Positions 1 to 4,916 of a DNA stretch of 6,164 bases are shown here, piece after piece; positions within the stretch are counted from its first letter, which is position 1, and every line of letters begins with the position of its first letter. A program made the position numbers and the translations under genes. The notes beneath the pieces were generated by a model, which made no database searches, was not told the DNA's origin, and saw only the letters and a program-made list of their open reading frames with translations. Origin of the DNA: UBA6019 sp036570145 (GTDB lineage: Bacteria; Chloroflexota; Dormibacteria; Dormibacterales; Dormibacteraceae); contig DATCPJ010000152.1 in assembly GCA_036570145.1 (NCBI GenBank), forward strand, positions 1 through 6,164, read 5' to 3'.

Positions 1-162
1 GGCTCAGCCACCGCGTCGGCAACCGGCTCCGCCTCGGCAACCGGCTCCGCCTCGGCAACCGGCTCCGCCTTGGCAACCGGCTCAGCCACCGCCTCGGCAA
101 CCGGCTCAGCCACCGCCTCGGCAACGGGCTCCGCCTCGTCAGCCGGCTCCGCCTCGGCAACC
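1..162 (-). repeat. In-frame tandem repeat array of 18-bp and 24-bp units inside rpsP
   Basis: On the plus strand, units of GGCTCCGCCTCGGCAACC (18 bp: 25-42, 43-60, 61-78 with one change, 127-144 degenerate, 145-162) alternate with 24-bp variants starting GGCTCAGCCACCGC (1-24, 79-102, 103-126). All units are multiples of three, so the S16 frame stays open and reads as EPVAEA or EPVAEAVA blocks on the minus strand. The near-identity of units at the DNA level suggests recent slippage or unequal crossover. The array continues beyond the left edge. Confidence 0.9.
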
Positions 163-506
163 GCCGCCACCGCTGCCGGCGTTGCCTCGACCCGCTTGGC
201 GACCGGCTTCGGCTCCTTCTTGACCGCGCCGACGTTGACCGCCTTCGGGTGGCGGATCGCGGCTCCCTGGATGATCCCCTCGCGCTGGAGCAGGCTGCGC
301 GCCGCGTCGGACGGCTGGGCGCCCTTGGCCAGCCATTCCTGGACCTTGGGGCCGTCGATCCGGATCGTCGCCGGCGAGGTCAGCGGGTCGTAGATGCCGA
401 GCTGCTCGATGAACCGCCCGTCGCGCGGCGACCGGGCGTCGGCAACCACCAGCCGGTAGAACGGCTTCTTCTTCGCGCCCATGCGCCTGAGCCTGATCTT
501 TACCAA
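1..506 (-). CDS. rpsP: 30S ribosomal protein S16 with long acidic Ala/Glu/Pro/Val repeat tail (3' end cut by window edge)
   Basis: Small-subunit ribosomal protein S16, a 16S rRNA-binding assembly protein. The visible 168 codons begin MVKIRLRRMGAKKKPFYRLV, and SPRDGRFIEQLGIYDP follows at about residues 26-41, both diagnostic of S16. The S16 fold ends near residue 80-90. The start is TTG at 506: it restores the family N-terminus MVKIRLRR and has a GGAGG Shine-Dalgarno 7 nt upstream, whereas the internal ATG at 482 would lose eight conserved residues. Beyond residue 95 the chain becomes a low-complexity tail (KKEPKPVAKRVEATPAAV, then EPVAEA and EPVAEAVA units) that runs off the left edge, so the true length is unknown. 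S16 proteins are usually 80-100 aa, although C-terminal extensions are known in GC-rich Gram-positive bacteria. The gene lies 36 nt after ffh, most likely in one operon with ylxM-ffh. In many genomes the next genes are a KH-domain protein, rimM and trmD, which would lie outside this window. Confidence 0.95.
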   Translation of the reverse strand, partial: MVKIRLRRMGAKKKPFYRLVVADARSPRDGRFIEQLGIYDPLTSPATIRIDGPKVQEWLAKGAQPSDAARSLLQREGIIQGAAIRHPKAVNVGAVKKEPKPVAKRVEATPAAVAAVAEAEPADEAEPVAEAVAEPVAEAVAEPVAKAEPVAEAEPVAEAEPVADAVAE

Positions 507-513
507 CTCAAAT

Positions 514-518
514 CCTCC
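514..518 (-). promoter_or_regulatory. Shine-Dalgarno of rpsP
   Basis: GGAGG on the minus strand lies 7 nt before the TTG codon at 506-504. It is the best Shine-Dalgarno in the window and decides the choice of the TTG start over the downstream ATG. Confidence 0.8.
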
Positions 519-542
519 AGAACCTGCGGTTGAATTCTCATC

Positions 543-1892
543 TCAGCGGGGCCGCATCCCCATCAACTTCCCCATGTCGAAACCGCCTTTGCCGGCCTTA
601 CCGCCGGTCAGCTGCTTCATCAACTGCTCCATTTGCTCGCGCGCCTTCAGCACCCTGTTGACGTCGGCCACCTGGGTGCCGCTGCCGCGGGCGATCCGGA
701 GCCGCCGCGAGCCGTCGATCCGCTCGGGATGGCTGCGCTCCGCCCGCGTCATGGATTGGATGACCGCCTCCATCCGGCGGACGTCGCGGTCGGCCTCCGG
801 GCCGCTCACCTGGTCCTTCAGCCTGCCGGCGCCGGGGAGCATCGCCACCACGTTCTCGAGCGGGCCCAGCTGGCGCAGCTGCCGCATCTGGACGAGCAGG
901 TCGTCGAAGGTTATCCGGCCCGACCGGACGTTGCGCTCCATCTGGGCGGCCGTCTCCTGGTCGATCGAGGCCCGCGCCTTCTCGATCAGGGTCAGGACGT
1001 CGCCCATGCCGAGGATCCGCGAGGCCATCCGGTCCGGGTGGAAGACCTCGAGGTCGGAAGGCTTCTCGCCGACACCGGCGAAGCGCACCGGCTTGCCGGT
1101 CGCCGCCCGGAGCGAGAGCGCGGCGCCGCCGCGGGCGTCTCCGTCCAGCTTGGTGAGGATGACGCCGTCGATGCCGACCGCCTTGTCGAAGGCCATTCCG
1201 ACGTTGACGGCTTCCTGGCCGGTCATGGCGTCGGCCACCAGCAGGGTGTCGCTGACGGGGACCGCCCGCTTCAGGCGCGCCAGCTCGTCCATCAGCTCCT
1301 CATCGACCTGGAGGCGGCCGGCGGTGTCGAGGATGACGAAGTCGGCGCCCGCCTTCTGGGCGGATGCGACGGCTCGGCGGGCGATCTCCTCGACCCTACC
1401 CTCGCCGCTGAAAAAGGGGATCTTCTCCCTCTCCGCGAGCAGCCGGAGCTGGTCGACGGCCGCGGGCCGCCTCAGGTCGAGCGCCAGCAGCGCGGGGCGG
1501 TGGCCCTCGCGGCGGGCCAAAAGGGCCAGCTTGACGCCGGTGGTCGTCTTGCCGGAGCCCTGGAGACCGGCCAGCAGCACCACCGTCGGGGGTGCCGGCG
1601 CGTAGCGGAGGCCAACCGCCGGCTCCTCGCCGCCGAGCAGGCGGACGAGCTCCTCGTTGACGATCTTGACCACCTGCTGGGCGGGGCTCAGGCTCGTCGT
1701 CACCTCGGCTCCGACGGCCCGCTCCCTCACCTTCTCGATGAAGTCCCTGACGACCCGGAAGTTCACGTCGGCCTCGAGCAGCGCGAGGCGGACCTCGCGG
1801 AGGGCGAGCTCGACGTCCTCTGGGCGCAGCAGGCCCCGGCCGCTCATCTTCTTGAGGGCGGCCGAGATCCGCTCGGTCAGGGTCTCAAACAC
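543..1892 (-). CDS. ffh: Signal recognition particle GTPase Ffh (SRP54)
   Basis: Protein component of the bacterial SRP. It binds signal sequences of nascent membrane and secreted proteins together with SRP RNA, and docks on FtsY. The 449 aa match the usual length. The N domain covers about 1-90. The G domain has the P-loop GLQGSGKTT (109-117), DLRRPAAVDQL (139-149; often D-x-YRPAA), DTAGR (189-193), TKLDGDARGG (247-256) and GVGE (273-276). The methionine-rich M domain covers about 300-449, with the RNA-binding signature RIARGSGTQVADVNRVLK (399-416) and MLPG (351-354) in the finger-loop region. The start is GTG at 1892, giving the typical MFETLTERIS. It overlaps the ylxM stop by 8 nt (GTGTTTGA), pointing to translational coupling; the nearest GGAGG is 12 nt upstream, rather far. 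rpsP follows after 36 nt. Confidence 0.98.
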   Translation of the reverse strand: MFETLTERISAALKKMSGRGLLRPEDVELALREVRLALLEADVNFRVVRDFIEKVRERAVGAEVTTSLSPAQQVVKIVNEELVRLLGGEEPAVGLRYAPAPPTVVLLAGLQGSGKTTTGVKLALLARREGHRPALLALDLRRPAAVDQLRLLAEREKIPFFSGEGRVEEIARRAVASAQKAGADFVILDTAGRLQVDEELMDELARLKRAVPVSDTLLVADAMTGQEAVNVGMAFDKAVGIDGVILTKLDGDARGGAALSLRAATGKPVRFAGVGEKPSDLEVFHPDRMASRILGMGDVLTLIEKARASIDQETAAQMERNVRSGRITFDDLLVQMRQLRQLGPLENVVAMLPGAGRLKDQVSGPEADRDVRRMEAVIQSMTRAERSHPERIDGSRRLRIARGSGTQVADVNRVLKAREQMEQLMKQLTGGKAGKGGFDMGKLMGMRPR

Positions 1893-2217
1893 CGGCCAGC
1901 CGAGCCTCCAGCCGGGTGATCCGCCGGCGAAGGTCGGCCAGCTCGGCGGCCAGCACGCGCCTCTCCTCCCGCTGCCGCTCGGCCTCGGCGAGAAGTCCGA
2001 GGCGCTTCTCGCTGTCCTCCAGCACCTGGACGGAGCGGCGGATCAGGTCGTGCACGGCGGAGCGCGAGACCCCCTGCCGGGCGGCGATCTCCGCGAGGGA
2101 CCAGTCGCTCCCCAGGTGGAGTTCGAGGACCTCCCGCTGGTGCTCGGTCAGCAGGCTTCCGTAGCGCTCGAGGAGCGCCACCTGGTGCTCGCGGGACCGC
2201 AAGGTGTCAAGGGCCAT
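1885..2217 (-). CDS. ylxM: YlxM-family helix-turn-helix protein, SRP-associated
   Basis: A 110-aa protein of the YlxM/p13 (UPF0122) family, usually encoded directly upstream of ffh and reported in streptococci to associate with SRP components. YGSLLTEHQREVLELHLG (19-36) leads into a sigma-region-4-like HTH, SLAEIAARQGVSRSAVHDLI (40-59). Residues about 62-108 form a charged, Leu/Arg/Glu-rich coiled coil. The start is ATG at 2217: an in-frame TGA lies nine codons upstream and no later ATG exists. AAGGA directly abuts the ATG with no spacing, so it is a poor ribosome site; a TATCCT hexamer 8 nt upstream suggests a leaderless transcript instead. It overlaps ffh by 8 nt. The start codon sits inside a palindromic array (2205-2247) that may be an operator. 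Assignment to the family is firm; its biochemical role in this organism is inferred. Confidence 0.9.
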   Translation of the reverse strand: MALDTLRSREHQVALLERYGSLLTEHQREVLELHLGSDWSLAEIAARQGVSRSAVHDLIRRSVQVLEDSEKRLGLLAEAERQREERRVLAAELADLRRRITRLEARLAGV

Positions 2218-2247
2218 TCCTTGACAGGATAGCGACTCCTGTCAAGG
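2205..2247. promoter_or_regulatory. Operator-like array of three alternating TGTCAAGG half-sites over the ylxM promoter and start
   Basis: Half-sites are TGTCAAGG (2205-2212), CCTTGACA (2219-2226) and TGTCAAGG (2240-2247), alternating in orientation. The right pair extends to a perfect 11-bp inverted repeat, CCTTGACAGGA (2219-2229) and TCCTGTCAAGG (2237-2247), around a 7-nt centre. The left pair is a perfect 8-bp inverted repeat around GCCATT, which contains the ylxM start codon. Half-site centres are 14 and 21 bp apart, the latter two helical turns. A degenerate fourth copy, GGTTGACG, lies at 2254-2261. The array overlaps the presumed -10 of ylxM. A DNA-binding operator is the simplest reading; a pair of mutually exclusive RNA hairpins is the alternative. 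Confidence 0.55.
2226..2231 (-). promoter_or_regulatory. Putative -10 element of the ylxM-ffh-rpsP operon
   Basis: TATCCT on the minus strand matches TANNNT and ends 8 nt before the ylxM ATG, placing transcription initiation at or next to the A of the ATG (leaderless mRNA). No good -35 is seen 16-18 nt upstream (CTCTTC or similar); the TTGACA at 2244-2239 is only 7 nt away, too close to pair with it. Confidence 0.5.
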
Positions 2248-2328
2248 CGAAGAGGTTGACGAATCGTGCCGCGGCGGTGCAAAGTAACCCCTCGCCGCGG
2301 CGCGAGAGCTGTCCGGGGCTGGGGTTTT

Positions 2329-2994
2329 ATGGGGTATCTCAAGATCGCGGCAGTGCCGCTAAGTCTGCTGCTGGCGGCTCTCGGGACCGCTTCGGCCTCG
2401 GCGGGCCAGTACGTCGTCAGGCCCGGCGACAACCTCTCCTCGATCTCGCACAGCTACAACATCACGGTCGGCAAGCTGGTCCGCGACAACCAGATGCGGA
2501 ACCCGAACCTGATCTTCCCGGGCCAGCAGCTGGTCGTTCCCGACCCGCCCGTCGTCCCAGCGCCGAAGGCTCGCCCGGCCGGTCCGCACGGCGCGGCGGC
2601 CAGGGCGATCATCGTCAGGCAGGCCCGACGCCATGACCTGAACCCCAACTTCGCGCTCGCGCTGAGCTACTGGGAGAGCGGTTGGAACCAGGACGCCGTC
2701 TCCAGCACGGGGGCCATCGGGTTGATGCAGATCGAGCCCTCGACGGGCGCCTGGGGCGGGCCGAAGCTGCTCGGCCGGACCGTGAACCTGCACGACGCCA
2801 ACGACAACGCCGAGCTCGGGGTAACCCTTCTCCGCCACTACCTCGACGTCTTCGACGGCGATCCCAAGCTGGCGCTGGCGGCCTACTACCAGGGTGAGAC
2901 CGCCACCCATCAGCACGGCATCTACAAGTCGAGCCAGTCCTACGTCAACGGGATCTGGGCGCTCCGGAACCGCTATCAGGCGCAGGGGGCTTGA
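2329..2994 (+). CDS. Secreted LysM-domain soluble lytic transglycosylase-like protein
   Basis: Likely exported peptidoglycan-binding and -cleaving enzyme acting in the cell wall. The 221 aa open with a signal peptide (MGYLKIAAVPLSLLLAALGT, then ASASA with predicted cleavage near residue 25). A LysM domain follows at about 27-71 (YVVRPGDNLSSIS to PGQQLVVP), then a Pro/Ala linker (72-90). The SLT catalytic domain covers about 93-215, with SYWESGWN carrying the presumed catalytic Glu116, STGAIGLMQIEP (126-137) and AAYYQGE (184-190). All three SLT motifs are intact. ATG 2329 is preferred over the in-frame GTG 2266 because it places the signal peptide at the N-terminus; the extra 21 residues would be Arg-rich and bury it. 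GGGG at 2321-2324 gives a weak ribosome site. Its 3' end overlaps the convergent methyltransferase gene by 50 nt. Its role could be cell-wall turnover, resuscitation or division; the sequence does not say which. Confidence 0.92.
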   Translation: MGYLKIAAVPLSLLLAALGTASASAGQYVVRPGDNLSSISHSYNITVGKLVRDNQMRNPNLIFPGQQLVVPDPPVVPAPKARPAGPHGAAARAIIVRQARRHDLNPNFALALSYWESGWNQDAVSSTGAIGLMQIEPSTGAWGGPKLLGRTVNLHDANDNAELGVTLLRHYLDVFDGDPKLALAAYYQGETATHQHGIYKSSQSYVNGIWALRNRYQAQGA

Positions 2995-3631
2995 GGGCGA
3001 CCACGTAGAAGGTCGGGCTCTCCTCCAGCTCGGCGTCGGGGTGGCCGAACATGCGGGCCAGCTCCAGGCCGGCCCCGGCCAGCCAGTCCTCCACCTGCGC
3101 CGGCCACACCAGGTCCAGCTCGCCCTCCTGGATCGTGCCGTCCGGGTAGTCGAGCTCGATCCGCGCCGCCTCCCGGTCGATCGCGAGGACGCGGAAGCGC
3201 TCGCTCCCACCGGCACCGAGCCAGTGCGGGTTGGTCAGCTCGAAGGCCAGCCTCCCTCCGACGGCCAGCTGGCGGGCGGCGCCGCGCAGGAGACCGGCGG
3301 TGGTGAGGATGTTGGACGGCACCAGGACGAGGTCGAACGTCCGCCCGAGATCGAGCTCCTCGATCAGCGCCTGCCTTACCTCGGAGCCCGGGAGCCGCCG
3401 GCGGAGATGGCCGACCATGCCGGGATGGGCGTCGACCAGGACCAGCTCGATGCCGGCGCGCGCGAGGGGGACGGCCAGCCTGCCCGCGCCGGCGCCCAAG
3501 TAGAGGACGGGCTGCCGCACGGCACGTGCCAGCGACAGCCACGGCTCCAGGTCGGTCGCGTCGGGCAGCCGCGCGTAGAGCTCGGCGAAGCCGGGATCGG
3601 GATCGCGCGGGTCGTCGCGCACGGTGCCCAT
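2945..3631 (-). CDS. Class I SAM-dependent methyltransferase, substrate unknown
   Basis: A 228-aa Rossmann-fold methyltransferase. Motif I is VLYLGAGAGRLAVPLA (42-57), the SAM glycine-rich loop; LVLVDAHP (63-70) carries the acidic residue (Asp67) expected to bind the ribose hydroxyls. FDLVLVPSNILTT (99-111) is the motif-IV region and LAVGGRLAFELTNP (122-135) the post-motif strand. SPTFYVVALKP (205-215) closes the fold as the last beta strand. The start is ATG at 3631; an in-frame TGA upstream bars a much longer product, and GTG at codon 4 is the alternative. No Shine-Dalgarno is at normal distance; a TACATT hexamer 7 nt upstream suggests a leaderless message. The last 16 codons (PAPDSGSGAPRSR tail) lie antisense to the transglycosylase 3' end and look non-conserved. 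The substrate cannot be inferred. Confidence 0.88.
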   Translation of the reverse strand: MGTVRDDPRDPDPGFAELYARLPDATDLEPWLSLARAVRQPVLYLGAGAGRLAVPLARAGIELVLVDAHPGMVGHLRRRLPGSEVRQALIEELDLGRTFDLVLVPSNILTTAGLLRGAARQLAVGGRLAFELTNPHWLGAGGSERFRVLAIDREAARIELDYPDGTIQEGELDLVWPAQVEDWLAGAGLELARMFGHPDAELEESPTFYVVALKPPAPDSGSGAPRSR

Positions 3632-3638
3632 CAGGTCG

Positions 3639-3644
3639 AATGTA
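3639..3644 (-). promoter_or_regulatory. Putative -10 element of the methyltransferase gene
   Basis: TACATT (TANNNT) on the minus strand ends exactly 7 nt before ATG 3631, the spacing expected for a leaderless transcript. It shares its TA dinucleotide (3643-3644) with the divergent plus-strand -10. No convincing -35 is visible; it would lie inside the divergent gene. Confidence 0.45.
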
Positions 3645-3648
3645 GACT
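3643..3648 (+). promoter_or_regulatory. Putative -10 element of the RAM-domain gene
   Basis: TAGACT (TANNNT) ends 9 nt before ATG 3658. The upstream AGGT at 3651-3654 is a weak ribosome site, so a leaderless or near-leaderless start is plausible. It overlaps back-to-back with the opposing TACATT, so the two promoters probably cannot be occupied together. Confidence 0.45.
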
Positions 3649-3657
3649 CCAGGTCGA

Positions 3658-3939
3658 ATGCTGACCGCGGTCATCCTGATCAAGGCGAGCCGAGAAGGCC
3701 TCCGCACGCTGGGCCCGCAGCTGGCCGACGTCGAGGGGGTGGCGGAGGTCTACACGGTCACCGGCGAATGGGATTTCGTCGCCATCATCCGGGTCCGCGA
3801 GCACGACGAGCTGGCCAAGGTCGTCACCGGCCGCCTCGCCGCGCTCGAGGGCATCGCCGCCACCAACACGATGGTCGCCTTCCAGCAGTTCTCGGCCCAC
3901 GACCTGGAGTCGATGTTCGGCCTCGGGCTGGAAGCCTGA
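3658..3939 (+). CDS. Stand-alone Lrp/AsnC ligand-binding (RAM) domain protein
   Basis: A 93-aa protein made only of the alpha-beta ligand-binding domain of Lrp/AsnC regulators, without the DNA-binding HTH. The beta-alpha-beta pattern is clear: MLTAVILIKA (strand 1), LGPQLADVEGVAEVYTVTGE (18-37), then DFVAIIRV (39-46) as a middle strand. A helix follows at HDELAKVVTGRLAALEGI (49-66), then TNTMVAFQQF (69-78) as the last strand. The VAEVYTVTGEWDFVAIIRV segment is typical of the family. Such single-domain proteins form dimers or higher oligomers and are thought to bind amino acids or modulate other proteins, but most have no assigned function. ATG 3658 is the only sensible start; an in-frame TAG lies upstream at 3643-3645. 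The gene is divergent from the methyltransferase (26 nt) and convergent with ftsY (22 nt gap). Confidence 0.88.
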   Translation: MLTAVILIKASREGLRTLGPQLADVEGVAEVYTVTGEWDFVAIIRVREHDELAKVVTGRLAALEGIAATNTMVAFQQFSAHDLESMFGLGLEA

Positions 3940-3965
3940 GGCGCTGCTGGAGCTCGCGGCCTCAG
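3936..3965. terminator. Weak stem-loop joining the convergent stops of the RAM gene and ftsY
   Basis: CTGAGGC (3936-3942) and GCCTCAG (3959-3965) form a perfect 7-bp GC-rich stem around a 16-nt loop; each arm contains the stop codon of one gene. There is no T-tract on either side, so it is at best a weak bidirectional terminator or transcript-end stabiliser, and could be chance in GC-rich DNA. Confidence 0.25.
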
Positions 3966-4873
3966 CCTAGCCCAGGCCCGAAGAGCGCACGCGCGAACCA
4001 GGCGGGGTCGAAGGCGTAGAGGTCGCCGATCCCCTCCCCCATCCCGATCAGCTTGGTCGGGATCTTGAGGTCGGACTCGATCGCCAGCACGGCGCCGCCC
4101 TTGGCGGTCCCGTCCATCTTGGTCAGGACCAGGCCGGTCGCGTTCAGCGCCTGGTTGAAGATCCGCGCCTGGGAGAGGCTGTTCTGGCCGAGGCTGGCGT
4201 CGAGGACGAGCAGCGACTCGTGGGGGGCGCCCGCCAAGGCCCGACCGCTGACCCGGGCCACCTTCTTCAGCTCCTCGACCAGGTTGTGCTGGGTCTGGAG
4301 GCGCCCGGCGGTGTCGACCAGGACGGTGTCGAAACCACGCGCCTTTGCCGCCTGGATGCCGTCGAAGGCGACCGCGGCGGAGTCGCCGCCGGGATTGCCG
4401 GCGAAGGCCTCCACGCCCCCGCGCTCCGCCCAGGCCAGCATCTGCTCGATGCCGGCCACCCGGAAGGTGTCGGCGGCGACGACCAGCGGCCGCCGGCCGG
4501 CGCTCTTCATGCCGTGGGCGAGCTTGCCGACCGTCGTCGTCTTGCCGGCGCCGTTGACGCCGTAGACGAGGATCACCGCCGGGTTGTTCGCCAGGTTCAG
4601 GCCCCGCGGCTCGGGCGAGAGCACCGCGACGACCTCCGCCTCGAGCGCCGCCTGCGCCTCCTCTGGGCTTCGCGGCTTCCTAGCCCGCACCGCGGCGCCG
4701 AGCCGGGCGGCGAGGGCGGGACCGACGTCGCCCGCTATGAGGAGCTCCTCGAGGGACTCGTAGAACTCGGGCGCGAGCGGGCTGCCGAGAGCGCGCATAC
4801 CCTCCCGGAAGAGGCTGCGGGTGCGGCTTGCCACGCGATCCCAGACGCCGGCCTCCGGAGTTGTCTGTTCCAC
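3962..4873 (-). CDS. ftsY: SRP receptor GTPase FtsY
   Basis: Membrane-side receptor for the SRP: its NG domain pairs with that of Ffh and both hydrolyse GTP while handing the ribosome to the translocon. The 303 aa hold only an N domain (about 10-90) and a G domain, without the long acidic A domain of E. coli FtsY, as in short Gram-positive forms. Motifs are GVNGAGKTTT (105-114), DTFRVAGIEQ (135-144; usually DTFRAAAxEQ), DTAGRLQTQHNLVEEL (187-202), DASLGQNSLSQARIFNQA (225-242), TKMDGTAKGG (251-260) and GMGEGIGDLYAFDP (277-290). These separate it from Ffh, and no M domain is present. The start is GTG at 4873; there is no Shine-Dalgarno, but TAGCTT sits 7 nt upstream. Membrane contact probably relies on the N-terminal helix. 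It follows smc by 43 nt. Confidence 0.97.
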   Translation of the reverse strand: MEQTTPEAGVWDRVASRTRSLFREGMRALGSPLAPEFYESLEELLIAGDVGPALAARLGAAVRARKPRSPEEAQAALEAEVVAVLSPEPRGLNLANNPAVILVYGVNGAGKTTTVGKLAHGMKSAGRRPLVVAADTFRVAGIEQMLAWAERGGVEAFAGNPGGDSAAVAFDGIQAAKARGFDTVLVDTAGRLQTQHNLVEELKKVARVSGRALAGAPHESLLVLDASLGQNSLSQARIFNQALNATGLVLTKMDGTAKGGAVLAIESDLKIPTKLIGMGEGIGDLYAFDPAWFARALFGPGLG

Positions 4874-4880
4874 GTTTTAC

Positions 4881-4886
4881 AAGCTA
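4881..4886 (-). promoter_or_regulatory. Putative -10 element of ftsY in the smc-ftsY gap
   Basis: TAGCTT (TANNNT) on the minus strand ends exactly 7 nt before GTG 4873. With no Shine-Dalgarno in the gap, this suggests ftsY has its own leaderless transcript in addition to, or instead of, readthrough from smc. No clear -35 is visible. Confidence 0.45.
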
Positions 4887-4916
4887 GCCGAGGCCGCGCG
4901 GGAGGCTCGGGCCGCT

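Larger units (their letters stand above)
3632..3667. repeat. 18-bp tandem duplication between divergent start codons
   Basis: Two adjacent 18-bp units (3632-3649 and 3650-3667) share CAGGTCGAATG exactly and match at 14 of 18 positions. Each unit contains an ATG in the plus-strand frame: the first (3640-3642) is followed at once by TAG, the second (3658-3660) starts the RAM protein. The repeat fills the whole 26-nt gap to the divergent methyltransferase. Confidence 0.75.

Noticed and set aside
1..162. CRISPR-like array
   Set aside because: The repeats are contiguous with no spacers, are multiples of 3 in length, and lie in frame inside rpsP.
507..542. Terminator between ffh and rpsP
   Set aside because: The 36-nt gap shows no stem-loop followed by a T-run, and carries only the rpsP ribosome site; the genes look co-transcribed.
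481..1919. Long open frames on the plus strand opposite ffh
   Set aside because: They are antisense shadows in very GC-rich DNA: Arg/Ser/Pro-rich translations with no recognisable domain, while the minus strand gives a full-length Ffh with every motif.
2239..2261. TTGACA/TTGACG as -35 elements of conventional promoters
   Set aside because: Minus-strand TTGACA (2244-2239) is only 7 nt from TATCCT. Plus-strand TTGACA (2221) and TTGACG (2256) have no TANNNT 16-18 nt downstream. They are better explained as half-sites.
2266..2328. GTG 2266 as the start of the transglycosylase
   Set aside because: It would add 21 Arg-rich residues ahead of a textbook signal peptide; ATG 2329 puts the signal peptide at the N-terminus.
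2976..3707. A 243-codon minus-strand frame overlapping the methyltransferase
   Set aside because: Its translation is Arg/Pro/Ala-rich without motifs, whereas the other minus-strand frame has a clear SAM-binding motif I and a complete fold.
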